64,000 nt of DNA from contig JAMZAV010000896.1 in assembly GCA_024449915.1 (NCBI GenBank), positions 434,001 through 498,000 of the forward strand. The letters are read 5' to 3'. The stretch comes from Sweltsa coloradensis. Taxonomy: Eukaryota; Arthropoda; Insecta; Plecoptera; Chloroperlidae. How positions within the stretch are numbered: the stretch's first letter is position 1; each line of letters begins with the position of its first letter. The notes beneath the pieces were generated by a model. It did no database searches. It saw only the letters and a list, made by a program, of their open reading frames with translations, and was not told the origin of the DNA. Below, piece after piece: positions 46,462-58,420 of this stretch. The translations under genes and the position numbers were made by a program.

Positions 46462-46790
46462 GTGTGTTCACAATTTAATTAGCAGTTAGTACTCCCTTTC
46501 TGGTGTGTGAATTGCCATATCAGGCTTGACATACGAGGATTAGGAAAACACCAGTGTATGGCTAGTAGAAATCTCCTTGCCTTGGGTTCTTTTTCTAGTT
46601 AAAGGTCTCCATTATTGTGCAGGTTTTTCTTGGGCTTGATTTAGCTTCAGAACCTTTATGAGAACCATTGTGCATTTATTTAAATTTAATTCTTGAGCAA
46701 GTTTTGTGAATGTACCCATTCTCAGCTACTTGTCAATATTGCTCCTGTTATGAAATGCATGTTGGGTAAAGCAAATTGGTGTTTAATGGT

Positions 46791-46860
46791 CCCCCACTGA
46801 AAATCAGTTTTGTGACTGAGTGGGTAGACTTTAAATACAAATTTATTCATTTTTTTATTT
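46791..46860 (+). repeat. SINE 3' hairpin tail, isolated
   Basis: CCCCCACTGAAAATCAGTTT..GTGACTGAGTGGGTAGACT and an AAATTTATT tail, without SINE head or body. Confidence 0.6.
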
Positions 46861-47132
46861 GAATTCAATCCTAGTTTAATTTGTAAATCAGCTTTGCTTT
46901 TATATCTGAATGGGATAGGCATGAAATAAATAAATGCTATTTCCAAAGAATTATTCAGGAAGGGTACTGTTTATTTTACAAGCACAGAAGTACTTGAGGG
47001 TTTTCAATACGTAAAAAAAACTAGGAGCAATGATAGCCACTTAACCCCTGGAGGAGACCTAGTGTATTTGTTCTCACGGCTGCATCGTCCTGCATAGTGG
47101 TGTTGGCTATTTTGACTCTTTTGCTGCTTTTG

Positions 47133-47336
47133 CTACACTTGAACAGAGTGTTATCCCACCATTGCACTGACAGGGCTGATATGGAATCTCACGAGAGGTT
47201 GCCATTTTCTGAATATCTTAGTTGCGATTGGACCCTCGCAGGTTCAATCACAACTAAATGTTTAGGAAGTGGGCCTCTCTCGAGTTTCATCATCAGTCCT
47301 GTCTCAGAGTTGTGGAGAACACTCTGTTTAAGTGAA
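47133..47336. repeat. Palindromic hairpin repeat (about 200 bp)
   Basis: CACTTGAACAGAGTGTTATC (left) and the complement of CACTTAAACAGAGTGTTCTC (right) begin arms of about 72 bp. The open frame at 47097-47345 simply reads through this palindrome and is not called a gene. Confidence 0.6.
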
Positions 47337-47559
47337 AAGTTGTGACGCGGGGGGTGGTAGCTCTGAAGTGCAAAAAAGACTTAGGTAGTATAAAAAGCAC
47401 TTTTTTGGCGTATTTTTTGTGCTTTTTATCCATTTTTTGCTTGTTTTTCAAGTTATTTGTATAATAATTGTATATTTTATTTAATATTGTTAATAAATTA
47501 TATATTTTTCCAATGCAATAGTTATTATTTACTATTTATTATTATTAATTATTAATTAT

Positions 47560-48062
47560 ATTTATGGGATCAATTGAAAAATATACTAAGTCCATAAAGT
47601 AGGTCAACTAATAGCCTTGAAAAAAATGGCTATGTCCATAAACTAGGTCAACTGCTAACCTTGCAAGGTTAGCAGCCGACCTAGTAAATGGCCTTGAAAA
47701 AAACAGCTAAGTCCATTAATTAGGTCAAGAGGAAAAGGAACTAGGTCAACTCCAAAATGTAACCTTGAAAAAAAAGACTAAGTCCATAAACTAGTTCATG
47801 GGATGAACTTGAGTTATGATCAAGGTTAATCCTGAAGTGAAGGAGTGGATTTCGATTCATGACAACTGCAACAATGGTGGAAGAGTTGGAAGCTTACAGT
47901 AACGTAAGTACTCCAGTGCAAGGAGTTCTTGCACTGGAGTACTACATCACTGTAAGTCAACTCTTCCACCATCGCAGTAGTCATGAATCCTGATCCACTC
48001 CTTCACTTCAGGATGTAACCTTGATCATAACCCAAGTTCATCCCATGAACTAGTTTATGAAG
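47560..48062. repeat. Tandem degenerate repeats leading into a long palindrome
   Basis: Phrases such as AGTCCATAAACTAGGTCAAC and CCTTGAAAAAAATGGCTATG recur four to five times at 47580-47790. From about 47783 to 48062 the sequence is one palindrome with arms of about 138 bp and its centre near 47921. CCAGTGCAAGGA and TTGCACTGG flank the centre. Confidence 0.7.
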
Positions 48063-48675
48063 CTCAGATAGGAGTAACTAGAGTGGAAAGAGAAATGGTA
48101 TTAAAGTACAATAAAATGAACACAACAAGAGCATGGGTTTGACAAGTAAGTATATTGAACAGTACTGTACATGAAATGGCAGTGGAAAAAGAGGCTATGT
48201 CCATGGCCTTGAAATAGCAAACTGATAAGGATTAGCACATAGTCACCCAGCCAAATTTCTGGAGGTGAGGTAGATTCAAGATTCTAGCAGGGTTTGAACC
48301 CTGCACATCTGCTGAGAGCGAGATTCGTTAGCTTGATGCAGAGATGTTTCAGATGCAGAGATGTTTCAGATGAAGAAGTTCTTTGCAGCAGGTATCTGAA
48401 AACCACAACATGACATAGCAATATGCAAAGCCAGGGAAGCACATGTTGACGTGTAATTTCAGCTCCTACTAGCTAAATGGAACGGGCATCTGCAAAAGAA
48501 GTAACAAACTAACCTCCTGGGACTCAAACCCAGTTCACATCTACCTATGTCACCTTTGCTACATTGTTGCTCGAGCTGGCCAGTAACAAGTGTTACATGT
48601 GTGTTGTGTATTTGAAAAACAGCCTAACCCAGACCATCTGACTGTGCTTACTATGCTATAGAAGATGTTATTTTC

Positions 48676-49947
48676 ACCATTTTGGATGTGCTTTGTTTTT
48701 ACAGCCGCCATTACGAGTGTGCTGTTTTGGTCAATTCCCTGTGCCACACAGCTTAATATAAGTCCGTCCTTTCATTTGAACTAAACATTTTATAAAAGCA
48801 TTATTATTGTTAGCAAGTGTATGCTAATATGTATTGAAATTAAATTATATGCTTAAAAATTTAAATGCACACTAAATAATTATTTAAAATGCAGAGACAT
48901 AAAATTGCTGTTACTTGAACTGGATCTAATTCCTACATTTTCGTTGGTAATCGATCCAGTTGTGGTTGGTCGAGGTCGGATGGAATGCAATTATTTTGTT
49001 AGGCAAAATTTGTTTATGTTTGAACAGGGAAAAAGTTGTGAGATAGACCCTAGCCAAGGCATAAATACAACCAGATTATTCACTTTCTTTAACTTATAAC
49101 AATAGTATGTTTAAAGAAAACTTGCCTATAGTAAGAACCTACTGCCGAGAGTCCTGTGTGTTTCCTTTTTACATGAATTTGTGTTATTTAATACCCATTT
49201 CTCCGCGGTTAGAAATATAACACTATTTTCATTCTGTCATTTCCAAGATGCAACATGCTCTGTGTCTGTATGTGTGATTCACATGGCAGTGCATTCAGCC
49301 AAATGTGAACCAATGAATCGCATGTCGCATCTTCGAAATGACAGAATGAAATAAGTGTGTTACATTTCCAACCGTGGAGAGATGGGTTTTAAATGGTACA
49401 AATTCATGCAAAAAGGAAATACGCGGGGCTCTCAGGGGTAGATTCTTCCTATAGGTAAGTTTTCTTTAAACATACAATTGTTATTAAGTGAATAATCTGG
49501 TTGTGTTTACGCCTAGGCTAGGATCTATCTCACAACAATTTCCCTGTTCAAACATAAACAAATTTTGACTAACTTAATAAAAATTGCATACCTTTTGACC
49601 TCGACCAACCACAACTGGATCGGTTACCAACGAAAACGCACAAATTAAATCCGGTTCAAGTTACGGCGGTTTTACACAGTCATTTTCATTTGCATATCAT
49701 CATATTTTGGTGTGCATTTTAAATTAAAAGCATATTATTATAGAACTTGAATATTAGGATTACATACCAACAATTAGTTTTTAAAATTTGAGTTTGGTTA
49801 TTGATTTGCAACAGTACAACGTACCACAATGGCTTCTACAGCAATGTTCTTTTCAAATAAAAACATTAATTAGGCCGCATTGCATAGGGAAATGACCAAA
49901 ACTCACTTGTAATGCCAGCTACACTAGATATCCAAGATGTCAGCGCC
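48676..49947. mobile_element. 1.27-kb foldback element inside the tRNA-like array
   Basis: The left arm (48676-49255) and right arm (49319-49947) are diverged inverted repeats. Matched blocks include GATCCAGTTGTGGTTGGTCG, TTATTCACTTTCTTTAACTT, CATTCTGTCATTTCCAAGAT and, near the ends, CCGCCATTACGAGTGTG. The loop is about 60 bp. No coding capacity and no clear TSD. tRNA-like units lie on both sides. Confidence 0.75.
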
Positions 49948-50862
49948 CGTAATAAGAGCGTGAATAATGGCCTATTGATGCTTGAGCTACTTAATGAGTG
50001 TTAAAACTTTAATTATTTCATTGTTGGTGTTTTTCAAGAGTGATTGTGTATGTCAGTTGTGTACTTAAAAATCAGCATGCCTGGGACTCAAACCCTAATA
50101 CTAACTACTCTAATAAGAACTGTTAATGTTCATCAAAGGTGGCTGCGTACGTCTGTGAAGTGTTTGTTGTGTACTTGAATGTCAGCCTGTCTGGGACTCG
50201 AACCCAGATCATCTGGCTATAACTACTCTAATAATGATGTGTTTAAGAGTTTATTTTATTGTTAATGTTCATTGAAAGTTGTTGTGTACATCTGTTGCGT
50301 GATGTTATGTACCGGTACTTGAATGTCAGTACTGGGATCGAACCTAGCTCATCTGGCTATGCTTTCTACAAGTGTTAAAAGTTTATTTAATTGTTACTGT
50401 TCATCGAAGGTGGTTGTGTACGTCTGTTGTGTGTGTGTTGTGTACTTGAAAGACAGCCTGTCTGGAACTCGAACCCAGTTGACCTGGCTATGCAAACTGC
50501 TCTAATAATGAAGTGTTGAAAGCTTATTTATTTAATTGTTTATGTTCATCAAAGGTGGTTATGTACGTCTGTTGTGTATGTGTGTGTTGTGTTACTTGAA
50601 AGTCAGCCTGTCTGGGACTCGAACCCAGATCATCTGGCTATTCTATCTCATCTATTGTTGCTTGAGCTATTAAAATGAAGTGTTTGGTTTTACGTGTGTT
50701 GTGTTTGAGTTGTGTAGTTGAAAGTCAGCCTGTCTGGGACTCGAACCCAGATCATCTGGCTATTCTATCTCATCTATTGTTGCTTGAGCTATTAAAATGA
50801 AGTGTTTGGTTTTACGTGTGTGTGTTGTGTACTTGAATGTCAGCCTGTCTGGGACTCGAACC

Positions 50863-51636
50863 CAATGACGTACATAAGCTTTGCGTAGCAAAGCGCTAGA
50901 CGCTCAGTCTCCTATCCTTCCAACCGAGCGCTAGCGTAACAATTTGAAGCCTCTCTAGTAGGAAAAACCACTTCACTGCAACATAGATACTTCATCTAGT
51001 TGAATGAACTAAGATGCAGTGGATTATTTGAACGTCGCGGGGATAAACAAATACGTAAACAAATGGCGGACATTTTAAATTTTGCTTCTATGTGTGAAAC
51101 GAGAAAAATTGTCATTACTTTCATAAAACAAACCAGAAACCGTCCCGGGCCTAGGCCCAGATAAAGATAAATATTTATAATACAACAGTGTAAGCCTTTA
51201 GTTCCATTAGGCTATAGAACTACATTCAATTAATGCTAACATTACACGTTTGACAAGCCCTAGGCCTCTCCTAGGCAACCCTAGACCTGCACGACCTTGT
51301 TCAGACACATATTCCGCACAAATAACTAGTTTTGATTACTAAAAGCCTAATGCAGATACACAATAGTATGATAGTCCACCAACTTGAATTGCTTTGTTCG
51401 GAAATCGGAGTAACTGAGAGATTTGCGGAAGAAAGACTGTTTTTTCTTCAATAATAACGAGAATTCGCCATCTTGCGGTTTTGATTTTACACCGCTTGTT
51501 AACTCAAAGGCTGTTAAATTTAAGGGTACGTACATTTAGACGGCGGTGGGTTTTTCCCTACTAGAGACAGGTTCAAATTGTCATGCTCCCCACGGCCTAA
51601 CTGTGTGTCTAGCGCTTAGCTTATATTACGTCATTG
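50863..51636. mobile_element. hAT element (family A) inserted in a tRNA-like T-arm
   Basis: The ends CAATGACGTACATAAGC and its partner GCTTATATTACGTCATTG are inverted. A perfect 8-bp TSD, ctcgaacc (50855-50862, 51637-51644), is part of the B box of one array unit. The middle (51040-51390) is family A. No transposase ORF. Confidence 0.85.
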
Positions 51637-52226
51637 CTCGAACCTCAGATCATCTGGCTATTCTAACTAATATATTGTTGCTTGGGCTACTACAATGGAC
51701 TGTTTGGATTTACATGTGTGTGTTGTGTACTTGAATGTCAGCCTGTCTGGGACTCGAACCCAAATCATCTGGGTATGCAAACTATTATATTAATGAAGTA
51801 TAAAAGTTTATATATTTAATTGTTTGTGTTCATCGAAGGTGTTTGTGTATGTCTGTTGTGTGTGTTTGTGTGTTTACTTGAATGTCAGCCTGTCTGGGAC
51901 TCAAACCCATCTGGGTATGCAAACTTCTCTCAACATTCATTATAAGAATTCATTGATGGTGGTTGTGTAGGTCTGTTGCTGTTGTGTACTTGAATGTCTG
52001 CCTGCCAGGGCATCTGGCTATGCAGACTGCTCTAATAATAAGAGTTAAAACTTTATTGAAATTGCAAATGTTATTAGAAAGTGGTGTTATGTCGGTTGTA
52101 CGTGTGTGTGATGTGCAGGCCTACTTGAAAATCAGCCTGTCTGGGACTCGTCATCTGACTGTGCTAACTATGATATTGTTGCTTGAGCTACTATAATGAA
52201 GTCTTATGTAACAATTTCCACTGTTG

Positions 52227-52565
52227 AACTGCTTCCAATACAGAAGGTCCAGGGTTCAGTTTCCTAAAGAGGCAACTTATGATAGGGACTTAAATTCTTT
52301 AGTTCTTGGCTTAGGTATTTGTAAACCGTTACTTTGGAGCCTTCCTGTCCTAGCAACGAAGCAAATAATAAATTTTAAGGTTGCTCCGAACCAGCGTGGT
52401 TGATTCTGGTGCTGTCCGCAAATGAAATTGTGTCCAGCTAGATTGATCGGTGTTAATGGTGTCGGCGCCTACAGGGTTGGCTTTAAATTTAATCTTCTCC
52501 ACTGAAAATCAGTTCTATGACCAAGTGGGTAGACTCTAAAAACAAATGTAATTTATTTAAACTTT
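52227..52565 (+). mobile_element. SINE copy within the array
   Basis: CTGCTTCCAATACAGAAGGT, then CCAGGGTTCAG, the body phrase CTAGCAACGAAGCAAATAAT and the 3' hairpin CCACTGAAAATCAGTTC..GGGTAGACTC. It lacks the A box. Confidence 0.65.
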
Positions 52566-53730
52566 TTGGGCCTACTGAAATGGTTATTTCAGCATGGTTG
52601 TAGAAGTGACATATTTTAAAAGTCAGCCAGTATGGGACTCGAACACAGATAATCTGGCTATGCTTACTACGCTGTTGCCACTTAAGCTACTAACGCCATT
52701 GAATTTTGTCATTATAACCTAGTGTTTCATCTTAAATAATTATTTTGTGGGTTGTGAACGACTATTTAATATAGTCAGCCTGTCTGGGACTATAAGCCAG
52801 ATCTTGAAGCTACGCTAATACTGTTACCGCTTGATTTCGATGGCCAAGTTCATAAATGTCAGTTGCACAAGTATTTCAAGTACATTAATATTTAATATTT
52901 CGTCAAGTGGTTTTTGAAGTTGCTTCGTACAGCCTAGAAAGTCAGCCTGTCTGGGCCTCTTAACCCAGATCTTCAGGCTATGCTAAACACTGTTGCCGCT
53001 TAATTACAATGGTGAAGTTCAATAATGTCAGTAGCTCATGTGTTTGAAGTACTTTAATATTTAACATTTTCTTAAGTGGTTGTGAAAGATGATTTGTACA
53101 GATTTGAAATGTCAGTCTGTCTGGGACTCGAACCCAGATCTTCAGGCTATGCTAACACTGTTCACTTGTGCCGCTTGTTTACATTGGTGAAGTTCAGTAA
53201 TAATGTCAGTAGCTCAAGTGTTTCAAGTACGTATATTAATATTTAACATTTTCTTAAATGGCTGCGAAACATGCTTTGTAGTCTTGAAAGTCAGCCTGTC
53301 TGGGACTCGAACCCAGATCTTAACGCTATGCTAACACTGTTGCCGCTTGTTTACATTGGTGAAGTTCAATAATGTCAGTAGCTCAAGTGTTTCAAGTACG
53401 TAATTAATATTTAACATTTTCTTAAGTGGTTGTGAAATAAGCTTTGTACAGTCTTGAAAGTCAGCCTGTCTGGGACTCGAACCCAGATCTTCAGGCTATG
53501 CTAACACTGTTGCCGCTTGTTTACATTGGTGAAGTTGCTGGTGAATGTCAGTAGCTCAAGTGTTTCAAGTACATTAATATTTAATATTTTCTTAAGTGGT
53601 TGTGAAATAAGCTTTGTACAGTCTTGAAAGTCAGCCTGTCTGGGACTCGATCTGAGATTATTAATTTATTATCAAGCATACGGAATAAAACCCACATGTC
53701 TGCATAGCTAAGTGTTTAAAAGTATGTTAA

Positions 53731-54392
53731 CTAGGCCGCTTCGCGAACGCTTTTTCCAGTCGTGTTGATGGATGAGCTTTTTTGGAATATTTCTGTCCAA
53801 TGATTACGTTTTTATGTGGAATCTCCTTACTTTTTCGAAAGTTACTTGATATTATTTGTTCATTATACACCTGTAAAAGGCTTATATTAAAACCTTTATT
53901 TCTATGAATTTTGACCAACTTTTTCAACTTTTTCTTTCAAGAGGCACTACATCACCATAATCTTTATGTCAATGTAAAATATGAACGTTGTAGCCCCACC
54001 CATTTGGTCAAAATCGGCCCAAATATCACGAAAATATCGTATTAAGTACGATTTCTATAAGAAATATTTTTTCAAATGTATCTTAAATCATAACATATAT
54101 GATTTTAGTGATTTTAAACGTTCCTATAAAGTTTCATCATTATCAGAGTAGCCGTTTGCCAAATATCACGAAAATATCGCACCAAAAATCGAGAAAAAAA
54201 TCGTAAAAGTACGATATTTACGAGAAATATTTCTTCGATTGGACCCAAAAACAATACAGCTCTAAGTTCAGAGATTTCGAAGGTCTCCTCCAATTTTCAT
54301 CAAGATCGCTTATGCCGTTTGCCCGGTAGAGAGCGAACAAACAGACAAAAAAACTAACAAAAACAAAACACCCGAGCTATTTTTCTTGGGGT
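53731..54392 (-). mobile_element. Helitron-like (H1) copy
   Basis: On the minus strand it ends GCTCATCCATCAACACGAC..GTTCGCGAAGC-GGCCTAG (CTAG at 53731-53734) followed by T. The hairpin GTTCGCGAAGC is just inside. The 5' side ends in the CTTGGGGTAA variant (about 54385). The core motifs TTTGCCCGGTAGAGAGCGAA and TTTTCATCAAGATCG are intact. Confidence 0.55.
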
Positions 54393-54405
54393 AAGGTAAG
54401 TAAAC

Positions 54406-54460
54406 TAGGAAAACGCTAAAGTCCCGTCGCGTTGTTGAGCGAGCACCGGTACGTGCAACA
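54406..54460 (-). mobile_element. Helitron-like 3' end fragment
   Basis: On the minus strand GCTCAACAACGCGACGGGAC and TTTAGCGTTTTCCTAG (CTAG at 54406-54409) followed by T. It is the same 3' end as at 31150-31188. The rest of the copy is missing. Confidence 0.45.
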
Positions 54461-55234
54461 CGACCCGAGTACGACATTCCCATGAGACACTCCTATCCTA
54501 CGTGAGAGCGAACATCACGGTTATTTATTATTAACTTTTTCCAGGATCTTCAACTTTTCTTAGTTTTCTTTGTGGATAAAATCCACCGCCACCTAGAGGA
54601 CCGTGACATCATTTCTTTGGGAAAACTATTTTTTAACTCTTTGGTTACAAATAATACTGCTTCCTCGATACCATTTTGATTACTTCTAGGTGGCAGTGCA
54701 TAGTGACCAGAATTCTCGTGCGACTTTTCGTTGCCATGGTAACGTTACTTTTATTAAAATGTAATTTCTATCTTCACTACTTAAGAGCCTAATGCATAGA
54801 CAGGTTTCAGGCGAAATAAAATAACAAGCTCTACAGATATGATCAAATAATTATGGAAGAATTCAACTATACTCAAAAATAAATTTTGAACACATCGCAT
54901 TTGTCTATTTTTTTCTTTGGTCGGTTATTGCTTCGGAAAAAAATGATAACTTGGGAACTTGATGATGCACTAAACTGCATTGAAATAAGTAATATCCATG
55001 TTTCATGACAGCGAAGTATTAATTTTACTATTTCGAACACTGTGGTGAAAGTTGATCTTATTTGAACCATAATTATGGATATAATCGTTAAATTTCATCA
55101 GTAAAAACTACACAAAAAGGCACGGAATTGCGCCTAAAATGGGGATTGATGGCTGCACGGAGTTCCGCGTCTGTGCATTAGGATCGTATGTACGAAAGAC
55201 GATAATGGCAGCTCAGGCTATACGAACGCCTCGC
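54461..55234. other. No gene seen
   Basis: No ORF or repeat end that I can support. Confidence 0.35.
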
Positions 55235-55580
55235 CCAAGAAAATACGTAAACAGATGGACGACATTTTGAATTTTGTGTCTATGCGTAAAACGAGAAAAG
55301 TTGTCATTACGCTCATAAAACAAAACAGAAACCATCCTGGGCCTAGGCCAGACGATGAAAATTATTTATAATCAACAGTGTAAGCCTAAAGTTACCTTAG
55401 GCTATATGACTAGAAATATGAATACAAACACATCACGTTTGACAACTCCTAGGCCTCTCCTAGCCAGCCCTAGGCCTGCACGACCGTGTTCTGACACTCC
55501 CGCACAAATAACTAGGTTTGATTACAGAAAGCCTAATGTAGCTGAACAATAGTAGGGGATGATAGTCCTAGGCTATACAA
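55235..55580. repeat. Dispersed family A, copy 3
   Basis: AAATACGTAAACAGATGG, AAACGAGAAAAGTTGTCATT and CTAGGCCTGCACGACCGTGT match the copies at 36541 and 51049. Its terminal sequences were not found. Confidence 0.65.
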
Positions 55581-56004
55581 AAATTTACGGAAACAATACG
55601 CTTCTTTTTTTTTCAATGCTCCCGTCATTAAATAAAAATATTAAACAAAAGACGGTGCAAATTTTCAGTGTTCATTTGATAATCTGCTGATTTAGATGGC
55701 TGTGGAATGCAGTGGGAAAGGTGGAAAATATCAATTGTTGTGTTCGTTGTTGCATTGGAAATGTTTTATTTTATTTTGATTTGATGGGCTACGAAGAACA
55801 CTGGGTTACTTTTTAGTACGTGGCAGATGTGTAATGTAACTATGTAGTGTATGTATGTACGTAACTGTAATGTAAAAGTGATTTGAAAAAACACGTTCAA
55901 ATCTGTTTTAAGATCTCTCTATTCCAAAAATACGAATTTAATTTGCAAGTTTTTGTATTTTAAAATGTCTCAGTCAGTATATTCACTCTAAGTATATTTT
56001 TATT

Positions 56005-56720
56005 GGGTAGCCCCAAAAAATATTGCTCGGGTGTTTGTTTTTGTTTGTTTTTCTGTCTGTTTGTTAGCTAACTACCAGGCAAACGGCATAACCGATCTTG
56101 ATGAAAATTGGAGGGGACCTTCGAAATCTCTAAACTTAGAGGTGTATTGTTTTTGGGCACAATCGAAGAAATATTTCTCGTGAATATCGTACTTTTACGA
56201 TTTTTTTCTATTTTTAGTGCGATATTTTCGTGACATTTTGGCCGATTCTGACCAAACGGGTAGGGCTACAACGTTCATATTTCACATGAACATTAAGGTT
56301 ATGGTAATGTAGTACCTTTTGAAAGAAAAATTGAAACGTTAGCCAGAATCCAAAGGTTTTAATATAATTTTTCAATTTTAGTGTGATATTTTCGACATAT
56401 TTGGGGGCCGATTCTGACCAAACAGGGGGGCTACAACGTTCAATTTCACATGGACATTAAGGTTATGGTGATGTAGTCCTTTTAGGAAGAAAAAGTTGAA
56501 AAAATTAGCCAGAATCTATAGAATAAAGGTTTTACATATGAGTTGTTTTAGGTTTATAATACCAATTAACAGCAAACTTAACAGAAACTTGACAACATCA
56601 CCTACAATGCATTCAAAAGCACTTGCAAGGAAAGTGCAAACAAACGCAAAAACGCAAATAAGAAACGTTACAAAAAAAGCTCATCCATCAACTGGGGTGA
56701 CTTTAGCGTTTCCATCTAAT
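56005..56720 (+). mobile_element. Helitron-like (H1) copy with internal duplication
   Basis: It begins GCCCCAAAAAATATTGCTCG, has GATCTTGATGAAAATTGGAG, and ends AAAGCTCATCCATCAACTG..GACTTTAGCGTTTCC, with CTAAT in place of CTAG. The part TAGTGTGATATTTTCGACAT to GATGTAGT is duplicated (about 56215-56320 and 56378-56480). Confidence 0.5.
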
Positions 56721-57480
56721 GTATTTGTGTTTAGTGCTGTACACCACACATGTATTCAAAATTGTGTTTTTGTAACACCAACTTATTATTCTCTGAAGCA
56801 ACTTATGTTTTTGTGTCATTGTTGGACTTTGAATAGCACTGGCATATGATCCACTTTAAATCATAAGCAAAATATTTTCAATTGAAATTATACTTGTGTA
56901 CATCAGCACGCAATTTATTGAGGGTAATAATAAAATTGCATTGCTATTGTTTTATCGTGGTCTTGTGTATTTCATCATTGTTAAAGCTACATCCGAAGAA
57001 ATATGCGTATTAAAGGTAGTGAAGCCCCGCCTAGAACGATTAAATTTTGCCGCACCCCCCTCACACCCCACCACCCAACTCATCTACAGGTTTAGGTAAC
57101 TGGTTTAAATTACAATTTTCTTCTACTCTGAACACAAGTTGTGCTGTCTCCATATGCTGCATGCAGCAGCTAGCAACGTAAAACACGCGGAGGCGTACTT
57201 ACGAACCTTTGATTACTGGGATCTGGGATAAGAAAGACTAATAATAATATTACGTACTTAGAGTCTACCCACTCCGTCATATAACTGATTTTCAGTGGGA
57301 CAGTAAACCAAAAGCGACCAAGCCAACATGTAGGCCCCGACTAATGCATAGCTTACGAAGGACCGATCCGAAGGCGACATTTTTTGCAAATTTTCAATCT
57401 TTAAAAGCTCCAACCACGTTTTATCAAATCTACAATTAAGAACAAAACCAAATAAATATTAAAAAAACCCTTGGGTTAAT
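56330..57480 (+). repeat. 1.1-kb direct duplication, clean copy
   Basis: It includes the 3' part of the Helitron-like copy, TTATTATTCTCTGAAGCAAC, the C-rich block at 57050-57080, TGCAGCAGCTAGCAACGTAA and a SINE tail in reverse (TAGAGTCTACCCACTCCGTC). All of this recurs at 59000-60140 in the same order. Confidence 0.75.
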
Positions 57481-57597
57481 TTGTTTCTTTTGGGGGCCCC
57501 GGGCCCGTGCGTTGGCCTGGAAAAAATATTTTACCGTGAAACTCGTAACCACTTGCAGATAAGATAAGATAAGAACACTGATGGTACAAATCATTAA

Positions 57598-58270
57598 ACG
57601 AGGGAGCGGAGCGACCGAGTGTCTCCATTCAACTCAAACGGCCCTCATTCTGTGATTCTGTCTGTCTGTCTGTACGTCGAAAATCAGCCGAACCGCTATA
57701 CAGATTGCGCTGAAATTTTAAACAGACATCCGGTACGAGTTTATTGAGAACTGTTAACAAAATCAGCTAGATCCATTGCGATTTAAGCCAACAATAAATA
57801 AAAATGTGATTTTTAAAAATATCGATAGCATTTGTTTAGTAGCAGCTAGCGGGACGAAATCTGTGTGACATGGCATGGCCTACTGGTAAGCATTTAGCCT
57901 ACCGCACGGAGGGTTGGGGTTCGATACCTGTTAGTATGAACTTTTTTATATTTTTACACCCACATATTATTTTTGAGGGGTGTTAAATGGGAAATAAAAA
58001 TCAGGTGACTTTGTTTTATCTTGGAAATTTGTTAATGTTTCACGCTAGTACGTTTCGAACACGATACGCATTTTAAATGTTCAATTTAAATAACTAGAGA
58101 AATGCCAAAGTCGTTGTTAAACGAGTGAGTGAGCCAAGTGTTGAGTACCCGGGAACATCCCCTTTCCTCCCAGATACCCAAGGCTGGATCTAGCCCAGTA
58201 TGGGGAATGATGCCGGGTACTATACACATGGTGCTCACTCACTCGTTTAACAACGACTTCGGCGTTTCCC
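57598..58270. repeat. Helitron-like terminal sequences in palindromic arrangement
   Basis: GAGGGAGCGGAGCGACCGAG (57600) resembles an H1-type 5' end. CTAGAGAAATGCCAAAGTCG..AACGAGTGAGTGAGC (58093-58131) and its inverted partner GCTCACTCACTCGTTTAACA..GGCGTTTCCCTAG (58221-58271) are two 3' ends facing each other, each with T outside CTAG. A CTGT repeat lies at about 57656-57672. Confidence 0.45.
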
Positions 58271-58352
58271 TAGTATGCGCCGCATCAACAAAATGCCTAA
58301 TGACTTATGTTCGCGATCGCGTCTTACAATAATGTGTCTGGCTGTTTACTAG

Positions 58353-58420
58353 GGATGACGAAACCCGACTTTTTTACGACCCGGGTACCCGTCCACATTA
58401 CCCGCGGGTTACCCGGGAAG
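58353..58420 (+). mobile_element. hAT-style left end without a partner
   Basis: TAGGGATGACGAAACCCGAC is followed by ACCCG/GGGTACCC repeats, the architecture of the hAT copies at 39368 and 63181. No right end is seen downstream. Confidence 0.35.

Larger units (their letters stand above)
48510..53660 (-). repeat. Array of tRNA-like units (T-arm/B box) on the minus strand
   Basis: At least 17 units show, on the minus strand, ATCTGGGTTCGAGTCCCAGA and then CAGGCTGAC. That is a perfect T-arm (CTGGG-TTCGAGT-CCCAG) with a Pol III B box. Clear units start at about 50181, 50452, 50602, 50723, 50840, 51737, 51884, 52129, 52619, 52775, 52939, 53109, 53289, 53459 and 53629. Worn ones are near 48524, 48609, 50080 and 50325. 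The spacing is 110-180 bp. Upstream of the T-arm, sequences like TAGCTTAAGTGG resemble an A box, but no complete cloverleaf forms. The last units (53109-53640) share a longer, more regular period of about 170 bp. One more unit lies at 61945. Confidence 0.75.

Noticed and set aside
47097..47345. 82-codon frame with a leucine-rich start like a signal peptide
   Set aside because: It reads straight through a 200-bp palindrome and begins with GTG; no splice or family support.
50181..53655. CRISPR array
   Set aside because: Repeats are eukaryotic tRNA-like units, diverged, with related rather than unique spacers.
50181..53655. Cluster of functional tRNA genes
   Set aside because: Only the T-arm is intact; I could not form acceptor, D and anticodon arms together.
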